In this document: positions 12,001-23,488 of the stretch, in pieces
Numbering within the stretch: the first letter of the stretch is position 1
Layout: each line of letters starts with the position of its first letter
Assembly: GCA_965153355.1 (NCBI GenBank)
Contig: OZ231127.1
Coordinates: 66,278,001-66,342,000, forward strand
Direction of reading: 5' to 3'
From: Flaccisagitta enflata
Lineage: Eukaryota > Chaetognatha > Sagittoidea > Aphragmophora
Length of the DNA stretch: 64,000 nt
Notes under the pieces: generated by a model
What the model was told of the DNA's origin: nothing
Database searches by the model: none
What the model saw: the letters and a program-made list of their open reading frames with translations, nothing else
Position numbers and translations under genes: made by a program

Positions 12001-14071
12001 GATAGGACCGTCAGTTCTTCTGACGAAGCTGCAGAAAGTCAACGGCGTAAGCAATTGCAGGAGCAACAACAGAACCAGCTGCAACAGCAACAGACAAAGC
12101 AATTGCTGCCTCAAAGTTTTTCCTCGGGAAGAGTGGATGAAGCTGGCAAATCACGAGGTGTTGTTTTCACTCCGGGAGGATTGAGAGGTCCATACTCGGT
12201 TCCAATTTCACCAGATAATTTTCCCGATGAAGACGAATTGCTCAATGAGCAGCTGGCCATTGAAAATTCTACACACAAAAGCTTGTTAGGCCATTCGTCG
12301 AATATCATGGGGGTCAGTAGCGGTGGCTCCATATCGGCAAAAACTGCTTTAGCTGCTGGGTCTATGAATATCTCCGGGCTTCCTCCACAAGCACCATCCA
12401 TTGGAAGAGTGTCAAAAGGGCCCAAAATGTCATCAAAGCTACCGACTATTCAAGCAGGTGATGCCACCACCGAAATGTTGGAGGAAGGGGCGGCGGCGGC
12501 GCGGGCAAGACGAGTTCCCTCATTCAACGGATCAAGCCTCGGATTTGCCCGCCCAACATCGGCATCATCACCTCCTCCCGCGGTGCCTACAATCAAAGAG
12601 GAATCGGGAGGAGGAGGAGGGGGAAGTAAAAAGATCCGACGACCAAGCTTTTTCAAAAATTTGGCCTCCGGCAGTAGGAGCAGTCGAAAATACAAAGAAG
12701 CGAAGCAATTGCAGCAACCGCCACTTCCGAGCCAATCCGCCTTCTTCAGTCACAATTTCGTCGCCATTTCTTATAGTAATTTGACGCCGTGCGACGTTTG
12801 TGCGAAACCGTTGGCTAACAAAGTGGCTCTTCAATGTGAAAATTGCATGGTGTCCGTTCATGAAATTGGCTGTCGCGATCAAATTGCTCCATGCGCCAAA
12901 TTCAAATATTCTAACAAAGTTTCTAACAAAATGATCTCGCGATATGGCAGCGGCGGTGGAAACATGCCGACGCACTCGTTGAAGGAGAGAAGAATAACGA
13001 CGCCAGTCGGAACCGCCGGAAGCAGCGTGTCCATGGGTGGACGCCCCCACGTGAGTCTAGGGGGTATTTTGGGCTCACACGGATATTATCCCGGTTCCCA
13101 AGGCTCCTTAACCGGTGACTACGACTATGACGACGCTTCTTCTCATCTGGCTAGGGGAAGAATCAGCTCCGGTGGACAAATGAGTCTCTACTCTGCGTCT
13201 TCTGAATCTTTGGATGACTTTGAGAGAGAAAATTACGACGATGAAGAGGAAGAGGATGAGGAGGAGGACTTGACCGACAGCGGCCCCGAGCCCGAGGCTT
13301 GGAGCGTCACTATTGACAAAAAGATCATCAAGAGGCTTGGCTTGGACAAAAAGGGAGTGGAGCGACAAAATCTGATTTACGAACTGATTCAAACAGAAAA
13401 ACACCACCGAAAAACGCTGAAAATCTTGAAAAAAATCTATCGAGCGGGTCTCAAGCAAGACGCCCATCTGGACGACGAAGCGCTGGACGCAATCTTCCCT
13501 CAGCTGGACGAGCTTTTCGACATACACAATCAATTTTTTCACAAATTGAAAAATCTCCAAGAGGAGCGTGAGCATCAATATATCGAAATGATTGGACCGA
13601 CTCTCATTTCCCAATTCGGCGGAGAAATGGGGAAAAGAATGCTCAACGCCTACGGCGCCTTTTGCGCTCAACAAAAGGCCGCCATTCAAACTTTCAGAGA
13701 GTATCAAAAAGATAATCGTAAAGTGGCCAATTTCATCAAAAAATGTTCGCTTCATTCGAAAACCAAACACCGCGGATTCGCCGAGTGTAATCTGCTGGTG
13801 GCGCAGAGGATCTCCAAATACACTATGTTGGTGCCGGCTATCATAAAAAATACAAAGGAAAAACACGAGGATCTCGACATTCTCAAAGACGCCTTAGTTG
13901 ACGTGAGAGATCTCAATTCAAGAGTCGACGACTACGTGCGGGTTTACGAGTTGGAATCAAGATTCGAAGTTATTCTCAAAAAGATGGACGCCAAAGCCAC
14001 TACCGCGTTTAGAAAGAAGAAATTCACCAAAGCCGATATGGAATCCCCGTCACGCAGATTGATTCACGAAG
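9028..14071 (+). CDS. Lbc-type Rho guanine nucleotide exchange factor, coding exon 1 (C1 and DH domains)
   Basis: This is exon 1 of a 2059-residue protein; exon 2 is 18476-19611. It should activate Rho-family GTPases by catalysing GDP release. Residues 1 to about 1240 are low-complexity Ser/Pro/Asp/Glu-rich sequence, with a Gln run near 1020. A C1-type zinc finger spans residues 1242-1289 (His, six Cys and a second His visible). An acidic linker leads to a DH domain at about 1446-1640 that begins RQNLIYELIQTE and contains AECNLLVAQRISKY, very like GEF-H1/ARHGEF2, AKAP13 and ARHGEF18. The ATG follows an in-frame stop and has A at -3. The donor at 14072 splits Gly (HEG|S) and joins exon 2 in frame. 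A single 5-kb coding exon is unusual for this family. Which vertebrate paralogue is closest is not decidable by eye. Confidence 0.9.
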
Positions 14072-14892
14072 GTTTGTTTGCGGCATTCATATGATTTGCT
14101 GGCATAGTTGTGAGGTTTCTCCTGTGAGCAACTGCAAATTACTGCTAAAACACAACAAGCAAGAGATCATATTACTTATTTATTGGATTGTCACTAATTT
14201 CGCCCTAGGAATAGAGAATAGACACGGGTTTGGAAACTAAGCATTTGTCTATAATTTGATTATAGTTTGATATTTCACTGCTGTCTTACATGAGGTTTGA
14301 GATAAGAATGACATAACTATGCGTTTGTTTTTTTTGCATTAGGTTATGGGCATACAAACCAAGAACAAACAAGTAGAAAAACTTTCCCAAGGCGCTTTTT
14401 GAAAAAAACGAAAATTTCAAGATTTTTAGCTTCATTTTTCATAGACAATTTTTCAGGTTGGTTTCACCTATATTTTGACAGCGGAATATTAATCCTGATA
14501 TAGTTCCAATTTATTTGATAGGTCACACCACATGGTTTTTGAAAGAAATAAAATTCCATTTTTAAAGCCTCTTTAAAAAAATTACAACGGTAGCATAAAA
14601 TAAAGAAAAATATTTTTTATGAAAACCATATAATGCGACCTATTAAATGAGTTGGAATTTTATCAGAATTAACATTATGCTGTCAAATGATATGTCTAAC
14701 TTACCTAAAAATTTGTCTATTTAAAATTAATCTTAAAATTTTAATATTTTTTTTTTTTTCAAAAAGTGCCCTGGGAAAGATTGTATAATCAAATTTTCTT
14801 GGTTTATACAGTAGACCTTGTCTACACCATCCCTCCAAACTACCGCCAGGTGGTTTTTAATATTACTCTGAATTTTCCGTATATATTTACTC

Positions 14893-15205
14893 CAGGGGTG
14901 TATATTCTTGAGTCGCTTTTGATTTTTTCCCCCCCCTGCCTTTGATTTTCTTCCCCGCGACGCGTCGCATCGCGTTTTTATATCCATGACTTTCTTCTTC
15001 ATATAGCAATAAAACTATGTAGTAAAGGTTTAAATAGTGTTTGTGTTTTACTAATTGAGTTTTATGATTTGGTACTGTAAAAAGTTATATTTTCCCCAAA
15101 TTTCCTTTTTTTCTCTTTTTTCCCCCTTTCATTTCCTTCCCCATCTCCAGACCCTTTGATTTCCCCCCCCCATGGGGGGGGGAAACTCAAGAATATACAG
15201 GCCTG
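14893..15205. mobile_element. hAT-type MITE, 313 bp, perfect 8-bp target duplication
   Basis: The ends CAGGGGTGTATATTCTTGAG and CTCAAGAATATACAGGCCTG form an inverted repeat of about 20 bp. ATTTACTC lies directly outside both ends (14885-14892 and 15206-15213), an exact 8-bp duplication. CAGGGGTG ends plus 8-bp duplications are typical of hAT elements. The interior has poly-C/poly-G tracts and no coding potential. Removing it rejoins the arm of the surrounding foldback. Confidence 0.75.
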
Positions 15206-15229
15206 ATTTACTCAGGATGGACTTCCTGA

Positions 15230-15933
15230 CAGGGGGTGGAAAGCAAAAACGTTTTTAGCATTTTTTAGCATTTTTTAGCATTTTTTAGCGTTTTTTAGCA
15301 TTTTTTAGCATTTTTTAGCAAAATCTTCCTCCTATCTCCGGTGCTAAAACAGTTTTGAGTTTCCGTGCTAAAACGCTGGTATATTCTGCCTTTATTTCAA
15401 TTATTTTGGGCGGCGATTTGGTCTACAATGTTTTAGCACTGAATATTCACTGTTTTAGCATAGAAAATTCACTGTTTTAGCATTGAATATTCACTGTTTT
15501 AGCATCGATCTGTGTTTTAGCATCCTAGTGTTTTAGCTTAATCAAGTGTTTTAGCATTAATGGTGTTTTAGCAAAGTGTTTTAGCACCATGGTGTTTTAG
15601 CCTGATTATGTTTTAGCACCAATGATGTTTTAGCACAGTGTTTTAGCAATTGTTTTAGCTAATTTCAAAGGTGTTTTAGCATTGTGAGGTGTTTTAGCAA
15701 TGTTCTTTGTTTTAGCAAAAGTCATGTTTTAGCGAAGTGTTTTAGCAGAGTGTTTTAGCAATTTTTAGCATGTTTTAGCAATTTTTAGCATGTTTTAGCA
15801 TATTCCTACTGTTTTAGCATATTCCTCCTTTCTTGGTGATGATGCTAAAAAATGCTAAAAAATGCTAAAAAACGCTAAAAAATGCTAAAAAACGCTAAAA
15901 AATGCTAAAAACGTTTTAGCTTTCCACCCCCTG
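15230..15933. mobile_element. 704-bp element built of repeated GTTTTAGCA words
   Basis: The ends CAGGGGGTGGAAAGC and GCTTTCCACCCCCTG are a perfect 15-bp inverted repeat, flanked by TCCTGA on both sides (15224-15229 and 15934-15939). The interior is dominated by dozens of TTTTAGCA words: close-packed TTTTTTAGCA copies at the left end, single GTTTTAGCA words at irregular spacing through the middle, and the inverted word (AATGCTAAAA) at the right end. No open frame of note. Confidence 0.7.
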
Positions 15934-16811
15934 TCCTGAACTAGGATCCAGCTTCAAATAAATCTTTTTTGTGGCGTTTTTTGAAAAAAATCCAAAATTG
16001 ATAATTTTTCATCCTATAATGCACCTAGATTTTAGAGGGTTGTTAGAAAACCTTTTAAGATAGCGTATTTGAATTCCTGATGAAATTTCATTTCGTTTGA
16101 TAGGTCGCACTCTATATTTTTCAAAAAAGATCAAATTTTTGATTTTTCAGCCAATTACTTTTTGTAACGGTGGCATAAAAATTAAAAATTTTATTTCTTT
16201 TCAAAAATATATAGTGCGACCTATCAAATGAAAGGAAATTATATCAGGAATTCAGATATGCTATCTAAAAAGATCTTTCATCAACCTCAAAATAAGAGAA
16301 AAAACAATCAATTTTGGATTTTTTTCAAAAGGCGCCACAAGAAAGATTTTTTTGAAGCTGGATTCTTTTTCAGGAGGTCCATATTGAGTGTAAACAAGCG
16401 GGAAATCCAGAGTAATACTGAAAACCACCTGGCGGTAGTTTGAACGGATGGTGTCTAGACTTGAGATAACGGGGGCAAGCATTGTAGCAAACCAAATGAA
16501 GCTGGGGGAGTTATATTTTTAACATAGACTAATGCTTTATCGCCTACGATAGCTGGTTGTCATGGAAACGCATTTCTATGTATTTACGCTAAAATATCAA
16601 TATTTTGAGAATTTTTTTGAGGGAACATTTTTTAAAATGAAATTTGCTACAACTTTCCTACAGTATGTTCTGTAAGAATGTCGCTTGTTTAGCGGTTGCT
16701 AGGGGTTGTCACACATGGATACGCTCCCTAGCAACGCCCAAATGAGCGACATTCTTACAGAACATACTTTGGGAAAGTTATAGCAAATTTGATTTTAAGC
16801 AATGTCCCCTA

Positions 16812-16993
16812 AAACAAGGCCGGATACACGGCTACCCCAGTAGCGTGCGGGTGGGCAGGGGCCATATTTGAGGTCAGTGGAGCATTTGGGCAGGAGCGGT
16901 ATAGCCAAAAACCCCATTAACGCTGAAAAAGTAAAGTGTGACGGACCGACGGACCGACAAAGCGGGGTGTAGTCGCGTAGCATGCGACTAAAA
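16812..16993 (-). repeat. repeat family A copy inserted in a D-like palindrome
   Basis: It runs from ACAAGGCCGGATACACGGCT through GTGCGGGTGGGCAGGGGCCA and TGACGGACCGACGGACCGAC to the hairpin AGTCGCGTAGCATGCGACT. CTAAAA occurs at both junctions, which would fit a short T/A-rich target duplication. The flanking D-like sequence (GCAATGTCCCCT and CAAAATATTGATATT) is continuous if the insert is removed. Confidence 0.65.
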
Positions 16994-18475
16994 ATCTCAA
17001 AATATTGATATTATAGCGAGAATACATGAAAATGTGTTTAATTGGCAACCAGCTATTATGGGGAATTAAGTATCCTTTGATTAGTCTATAATCCAAACAT
17101 CACTCCCCTGCTTTCATTCGTCTTTCCACAATGTTTGCCCCCGTTATCTCAAGTCTAGACAAGATCTACTGTATGCCCATAACCTATGCAAAAATGCAAG
17201 AAACCGCGTAGTAATGTCATTCTTATCTCGAACCTTATGTGAGACAGCAGTGATTTAGAAATGATTTACTGATAAAACAATTTTGTCACATAAATGACGT
17301 ATGAATTGTGCAACATTTTGTAGTTATTAAACTAACTGAAAAAGAAGAGACTAATCAAAAGTCACTTTTTTTAAATCATAAGATTCCATTACATATGCAC
17401 ACAGAACCAAATTTGAGTACTCAGTTTTTATGTATACTTAGTACTTATGTTAAGAATCATTAGGTAGGGGGCGATATCAGCGGGGGTAAAAAAGCTCGCT
17501 CGAAAAAGATTTTTAGCAATTTGGCTAAAGTGAGGACGCTGAATAAAACTGTGGAAATCAAATGACTTCAGCATTACTCGTTTTGATGTTTTACAAACTT
17601 TTTTCTTCGAAAAAGTGGGAAAAAAAGGTAACACTTATTCTACGACTTCTTTCTAAAACTCATCTCCACCGACATTTTCACCAAGTCAGAGTTAGCTTTG
17701 CAATGTATCACTACGCGTTGAGAAAAAGAGACAGACTGGCTAAAACCAACAAGTAAATGGACGGACAGATGAGATGATATGCAGACAATCCATTACTACT
17801 CCTAAAGTGGGTGTGACCGCATGCTGCAGTCAGTGCGACGCAATTTGGCGCCGCGTAAAAAAAAAGTGTATGTGAAAGGCAATGCATGTGCGTAACTCTC
17901 TACAGCATAGTAAGACAGCGACAATGACATGAAAAATCGCATCATAAAAATTATCATGCGAGTAAGGAAGTAGATCTAGAGAGAAAAGTGAAATATCTTT
18001 CAAACCTATTGAGTGACACCAAAAAAAAAAAAAAGATTGACCATAAAACATATGAAATACTATAGATAAAAAAAAAGTATGACTGTCTGTGCTTAAGTTG
18101 ACGTTTATGTCCCCAGACTTTAAATTTGAGCGCATGAACAGAAAATTGTATGAGATATCATGTCAATCCATTTGATATTAAAAATCGGGGGTGCATGGAT
18201 CTCTCGATTTTTGGACGGAATCCAAAGCAGAACTTCACGATCTAGCTACCGGTGTCGTTGCCGGAATTTTAGAAGCTAGCGTTTGGCCGTGGTGATTTTA
18301 TCTTACATGCAGTTTAATTCGATTTCAGAGGAAAATCTAAAATGTTGAGATCTGCGAGCTCACCTTTTTCAAGCCCTACATTAGGCCATTATGAATATAA
18401 TCAATGATGTAAAGAATTTTCTATCCATGACTACGGTATTTTCCTATGATCATGTTTACTGATGTTTTTACCCAG

Positions 18476-19611
18476 GTTCCTTGTCTTTGAAAACTGCCCG
18501 CGGGCGACTGACTGACGTCGAAGCCGTCATTCTCACCGACGTCATCGTCCTCTTACACGAAAACAACGGGAAATTGTCCTTCGTGAATCAAGACCAAAAA
18601 TCATCGGTGATTCCGCTGCACAAACTTATTTTCCGCGAGAAAAAAGACTCTCGGAACTCAACGGGAATCTTCTTGATCTCAACCGATCGGCAAATGCCGG
18701 AAATGTATGAAATCGTCTGTCCTTCGACGCAGTCAATGAAAGAATGGATGGCCGTGTTGGAGGAGGCCGTCAAAGAATGTCCCGAATTTGTCGAGGAAGA
18801 CGAAGAGGAAATTTGGCAACGCGAGGCGGCCGAGTGGAAAGCGTTGGAAGACAGAGCCAACAAAATCAAGAATCTCGTAGAAAATTTATCGCTCAAGGAT
18901 CAGCGCATTTGGCAGTTGTGTATGGAGAAGAATCAATTGGTCACCGAGTTGATGGAAGTCATGGCCCAAAATGTCGCGACGCCGTATTTAAACAACGCCG
19001 GTGGCGATGCGAACGACGGCGGACGTCCATTGTCCACTGGGGAGATACCGATCCATTTGTACGAGGGTAACCATAAAGCCCTGGAACACAAGCTGCTCAT
19101 ACACAAGGCGAATGAGGAGATTCAGAGGCTTCAAGCTGTATTGACCAGTGGAGCTACTGCGCCTTTGAATCGTAGCTTCCCTCCGTCTGGAGTTAGTGGT
19201 GGTGGTGGGGGAAGATCCGATTTCATGGTGAAGAACGATCGTCTGTCTGCCCCGGCGTTGTCGCCGCCGCCGCCTCATCCTTCGCATCCACCTCAGCGCG
19301 CCGAAACCTTTTCGGGATTCGATCGTTACGGAGTGGTTGAAACCGGCGGAGCTTGGGGAGGACAAGAGGGAACATTGTCCATGTGGGGAAAGAGCTTGCG
19401 TCAAAAAGTGAACATGTCTACGAACGCTATTCACGATAACGAAGGCAGAGTGAATAGCTTGTCTAATTTATCTTCGGGAAGCGTGAGAAGCGCCGGAAGT
19501 GCCAACGTGGAAAGTGGTGATTCCGATTCGGCCATCGACATCACTTCCGTCCCGAAGTCGTCCTCTCAGTTTAATCTAAACTATACCAAAGATTCGCAAG
19601 AGAATCGATGA
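18476..19611 (+). CDS. Lbc-type RhoGEF, coding exon 2 (PH domain, coiled coil, C-terminal tail)
   Basis: The exon completes the split Gly codon and continues SLSLKTARGRLTDVEAVILT, the start of a PH domain of the GEF-H1/AKAP13 type. Hallmarks such as QKSSVIPLHKLIFREK and FLISTDRQMPEMYEI are visible, ending near MKEWMAVLEEAV. About 70 residues of charged, Leu-repeating sequence (EWKALEDRANKIKNLVENL...) suggest a coiled coil. The tail is Ser/Gly/Pro-rich and ends SQENR at a TGA (19609-19611). In this family the PH domain packs on the DH domain and can bind active Rho, giving feedback. Exon and domain boundaries coincide closely. The length and order C1-DH-PH-coil match the Lbc group, with a much longer N-terminus. 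Confidence 0.9.
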
Positions 19612-19703
19612 TATAAATGCAATGCGCCATGTTTCTTTGCATTATTTCACCATGGCTTGTTTGAAAGGCCTAGAGTCAAAATCCTCTAGCAACTGGATGG
19701 TGA

Positions 19704-19709
19704 ATTAAA
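19704..19709 (+). terminator. possible RhoGEF polyadenylation signal (ATTAAA)
   Basis: This is the first plausible variant signal after the stop, 93 bp downstream. It is not backed by a clear GT-rich element, and a longer 3-prime UTR is possible. 19612-20387 otherwise shows nothing recognisable. Confidence 0.25.
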
Positions 19710-20387
19710 AGATGGTTTGCCGGGGGAATATGTTTGCGCTTGTGAGGCTTCAAATTTCATGTCACTGAAAGGTCAACCTGTTCAACCACTTCAACATTGT
19801 GCGATCTGGCACCTACTGTTGGAAAGTGTGCGTATACAGCCGATTTAAGACTATTGAAAAAAGCTCTTCTTGGAGTGTTTTGTATCATCGATTCTTTGAT
19901 TTTACTACGTCTTTCCGACACATTTTCTGTGAGCAGTGAACTGTTACTGTATCAACAACTGGATGAATTTAGTGACTTCAGTCCTTAAACCGGCCCTGTC
20001 CACAGGATCCTATGCTAATTTATCTGATGACTGATATTTTATCGCTGCTCCGTCCGCTGAAATACTCTCGTCCAAGCTTATTGAATAATACAATTTTATT
20101 TTCTCAGTTCTTACTAAACGAGCAAAATCCTCTCATTGTCAGTTTTGACACGAAGGGTTGCGGTGCAAAACAGTACTTAATCATGATTAATTTCTTCCAT
20201 GACTTAATTTTTGCAAGGGCTGTAAATCTACGGTTATTATGTGTGAAAGGCATGCTTATGACTTGAGGGTTCTGTGTGCGGAATTCCTTAAATACAGACT
20301 TTTAGACATGTTAGATATTTTAATATTTTCAACGTTGGTGGGCGTTTTAAGTGCATACTCGGCAGATGTGAATTTCTCTCGTGACTC

Positions 20388-20792
20388 TACAGAAGGGACC
20401 CTAATAAGAGCGGAGGAGGGACCCAATTGTTACATGCCCCCCCTACAGCTCACATAGTTCAATCAATTTTCTCATTTGCAGTGGCAGTTGACACCTCAGG
20501 TGGATACAATTGGCGCCACCGTGGCGATTTTTCAATTTCTACTTTTAACCCCCTCAAGGGCTAAATTTAGATCAAAATTTGAAAAAAATATTTCAATTTT
20601 TCCGAGCTTTTGGAGTGGTTTGGGGGGGTTAAAGGTGGAAATTGAAAAATCGCCACGGTGGCGCCATTTGTATTCACCTAAAGTGTCAACCGCCACTGCA
20701 AGTGTGGGAATTGATTGAACCATGTATAAGCTGTAGGGGGGGCATGTAACACTTTGGGTCCCTCCTCCGCTCTTATTAGGGTCCCGTCTGTA
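20388..20792. mobile_element. foldback MITE of about 405 bp, TA-flanked
   Basis: The left end (TA)CAGAAGGGACCCTAATAAG mirrors the right end CTTATTAGGGTCCCGTCTG(TA). A second inverted pair lies inside (GGCGCCACCGTGGCGATTTT against AAAATCGCCACGGTGGCGCC). TA on both sides and a CAGA start fit a Tc1/mariner-like non-autonomous element. No coding capacity. Confidence 0.6.
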
Positions 20793-20834
20793 TACATTTC
20801 GGCATTTGGCAGATGTCAACTTTTTGTGTTCATA

Positions 20835-21421
20835 CAACGGGGTTCATGGAAAAACAACCTAAACTGGAGGGAGGTATTTAAATGTTTTAATTTGACCTAA
20901 CAAATTTGATATTTAAAATAAAGGTGGTTTAACGCCTGTATCTCTGAGTTTTTTTGTTGCTTTGGAAACTAAAATTATTTTTCCGTGCAGTCATAACTGC
21001 TGAAATATCAATTTTTCAAAAATGTAATGAAGGAACATTGCTTAAGATTAAAGTTGTTATGACTTTCCCACATTATTTTCTGTAAGAATATTGCCCATTT
21101 AGCCGTTGCTAGGGAGCATCATTTAGCGGTTGCTAGGTGTGGTGCCCCTCTGGCAACAGGCAACATTCTTATAGAATATACTGAAAGTTGTAGTAAATTT
21201 GATTTTGAGCAATATTCTCTGATTGTATCATTCAAAATATTGATATCCCCTTAGTTATAAACGTTTTGAAAAACAATTTTGGTTTCCATAGCAACCAAAA
21301 AACTCAAGAGATAGAAGCATCAATTAAGCATCTTATATTCCAAATATCAAGTTTGTCAAATATAATTAAATCATTAAGATACCTTCCTTTAATTAATGCT
21401 GTTTTTCCATGAACCCCACTG
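20835..21421. mobile_element. family D foldback MITE, 587 bp
   Basis: The ends are (TA)CAACGGGGTTCATGG and CCATGAACCCCACTG(TA). The arms are mirror images for over 200 bp (AACCTAAACTGGAGG; CAATATTTTGA-type segments; GCTAGGGAGCATCA centre). It is homologous to 37258-38121 and 57906-59337. CAGTGGGG ends and TA duplications fit Tc1/mariner. 21422-22249 is AT-rich with nothing recognised. Confidence 0.65.
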
Positions 21422-22249
21422 TACATAACATCGGTTTTTGGTCAACTTAACCGTTCAACTGATTTTTAGGTCCTATGCCAACCAATCATTGATTTGCGCG
21501 AATGATAAATACCATGAAAGATTGTTTTACGGTCACAAGCGACTTTCTTACTGCGGGCCGGTGATGCCACCCTGTTTCTTTTTGGTTTGTTTTTTTAGAT
21601 GTAGGAAGAATTTGTGTGACTTTCAACTGATCAAGAAGGACATGAATTAGAAGTAACCACCTTAGATCACGGAGAGCCTACCCATGCCCTAATCCGTCGG
21701 CTTTAATACAAAAATGGTCAGGATTTCTTTCTAACAAAAGTATCGACCATCATGAATTAACTATTTTATGACTACAGTTACAAGATGGTAACTGTCTGTT
21801 TTCATTTATATTCATTATTGAAATTTTCGTACTTAATATTTAACTCCTCTGGGCTATGTTAACTCTCTCTGGCCACTCTTTCATAAGGAAGCTTCACAAA
21901 GCTAGGTTTAACTTTTAACTATGTAGAAAACAAACATGTAATGGGTAGTTCACAAAAGTATTCTACCATGATTCGCGTATTTACCAGTTAAAGTCAGTTC
22001 GTTTTAAAAGCAGTTTAAAAATTACGAGGAAATTATCATGTTTTCAAAAAGAATTTATATGAATTCAAAACCTATGAGTTTATTTCAGTTCATTTCAATT
22101 TATTTCTGTTTACCTCAGTGTATTACAGTCCATTGCAATCTATTATATAGTTTATTTTTTACATGGTTTATTTTTGATTATAACATTGTGTTGTATTGTA
22201 TAGTTGATGACTTATGTTCTGTGAAGCTTCCAAGAAAAAGGAGATAGTA

Positions 22250-23207
22250 CAGTACGATGGGAGCAAAGACGACCTAGACTGGAGGATAGATTTTAAAAAT
22301 TCTAATTTTATTTGATTTATGAAAAAATTGAAAGCTATATTGATCAAAAGTTGCTGTATTGCTTGAATATGTTAGTTTTTTTCATTCTTCAACTTGTTAC
22401 TTGATTTCATCTGGACTTTATTTTTCAATGTTGTAACTTAGCCTATCAGATTAGTTTAAAAATTATTTAAAGATTCTTTGCTCGATCTGATGAGTCAGGT
22501 TAAAGCATTGAAAAGTAGGGTCCTGTTAAAGTTAAGTCGCAAGTTGAAAAATGAGAGAAGCTGATATATTCAAACAATAGAGCAATTTTAATTAGCATAG
22601 ATCTTAATTTTTTTATATATCAAATTAAATTTAGATACTTAAAATCTATTCTCCAGTTGGGTGCTTTGCATAGAAAAAGTTGGTTATTTCTTTTTGCTCT
22701 CTTTACCAAATGTGGAGTGGTTAATTTTAGAACCCTTACCATTTTTCTTTTATCAAAAATCGTTCGTCTTCCATTTTTTTTAAAAATTATTTTTGAGGAC
22801 TTTATTTGCATAATGCAGTGGGATGAAACATTATGCTGACATTGTTTGAATCAGCTTTCACAAACTTCTACTTTTCATAAAGCTGTAATTCTGCCTTTTT
22901 ATAAGCTCTTTTATAGCTAATTTTCCGATGTTTTAGTTTATTTTTACAAACATGATTTTTTAAAACAAATAATTATCCTTTTTGTAACAAAACTACATAG
23001 GATTTTGCTGAATTCTGGGAAATCTGTGGAAACTATAAGGCCAAAACAAAAACGGAAGATGAAGGAATTTTGAAAAAAAGAATATGGTCATCTTCATGTT
23101 TTTTGCTCCTCCACATAACTTAAGTAAGGTGAAGGGATACTCCAATCTTTTGCTATGTGAAGCACCCAAATCCTCCAGTCTAAGTCGTCTTAGCTCCCAT
23201 CGTACTG
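22250..23207. mobile_element. family H foldback MITE carrying an inserted family I element
   Basis: The ends are (TA)CAGTACGATGGGAGCAAAG and CTCCCATCGTACTG(TA). The left arm continues GACGACCTAGACTGGAGGAT and is mirrored on the right. The right arm is broken at 22657 by a 513-bp family I element (22657-23169). Without it the element matches the intact copy at 53481-54073. TA duplication is exact. Confidence 0.7.
22657..23169. mobile_element. family I element, 513 bp, 9-bp target duplication
   Basis: The ends are TTGGGTGCTTTGCATAG and CTATGTGAAGCACCCAA. The flanks are ATTCTCCAG (22648-22656) and ATCCTCCAG (23170-23178), a 9-bp duplication with one mismatch. The interior is a degenerate foldback without coding capacity. 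9-bp duplications fit Mutator-like or Merlin-like elements. Homologous copies are 32475-32989 and the swollen 55258-59419. Confidence 0.7.
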
Positions 23208-23286
23208 TATGCGTCAGTCAACTTTTTGAGCATTAATCTATGACTCTACAAATAAGTGATAAGTTTGAAGGTGACTCGCCGACCGA

Positions 23287-23488
23287 AACATGATCGGATA
23301 CACGGCTACCCCAGTCGCGTGCGGATGGGCAGGAGCAGTGATAGAGAAGGTCAATTGGTCAAGTGCTAAAGAAAATCAATCGATTTGGGTAGGGGCGGTG
23401 AGCTCGAAAATTTCATTAACGCCGATAAGTAGATAACATATAGGGGACAGACCTACCGATGGACCGTAGCGTAGTACGCGACTTAAAA
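23287..23488 (-). repeat. repeat family A copy, minus orientation
   Basis: It reads GATCGGATACACGGCTACCC, GTGCGGATGGGCAGGAGCAG, a second GGGTAGGGGCGG motif, a decayed GACC run and a hairpin remnant (GTAGCGTAGTACGCGACTT). 23489-24268 shows nothing I recognise. Confidence 0.5.

Larger units (their letters stand above)
14275..17252. repeat. nested foldback cluster of about 3 kb
   Basis: The outermost arms are 14275-14345 (CACTGCTGTCTTACATGAGG...) and 17175-17252 (its reverse complement, ...ACCTTATGTGAGACAGCAGTG). Inside lie further inverted pairs: 14391-14772 folds on itself (CCCAAGGCGCTTTTTGAAAA against TTTTTCAAAAAGTGCCCTGG); 14815-14890 pairs with 16385-16455 (ACTACCGCCAGGTGGTTTT against AAAACCACCTGGCGGTAGTT); 15954-16170 pairs with 16180-16380. 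Two younger elements (14893-15205 and 15230-15933) interrupt one arm, and an A element (16812-16993) interrupts a D-like palindrome. No part is coding. Confidence 0.7.
14072..18475 (+). other. RhoGEF intron 1
   Basis: This 4.4-kb GT-AG intron (GTTTGT donor, TTTTTACCCAG acceptor) interrupts the gene at the DH-PH boundary. 14275-17252 is a nested stack of inverted repeats, annotated separately. 17253-18475 is AT-rich; I see no gene or repeat family there. Confidence 0.8.

Noticed and set aside
9189-13866. Several minus-strand and alternative-frame open frames up to 252 codons inside RhoGEF exon 1
   Set aside because: Shadows of a long, GC-richer coding exon; no domain or start context of their own.
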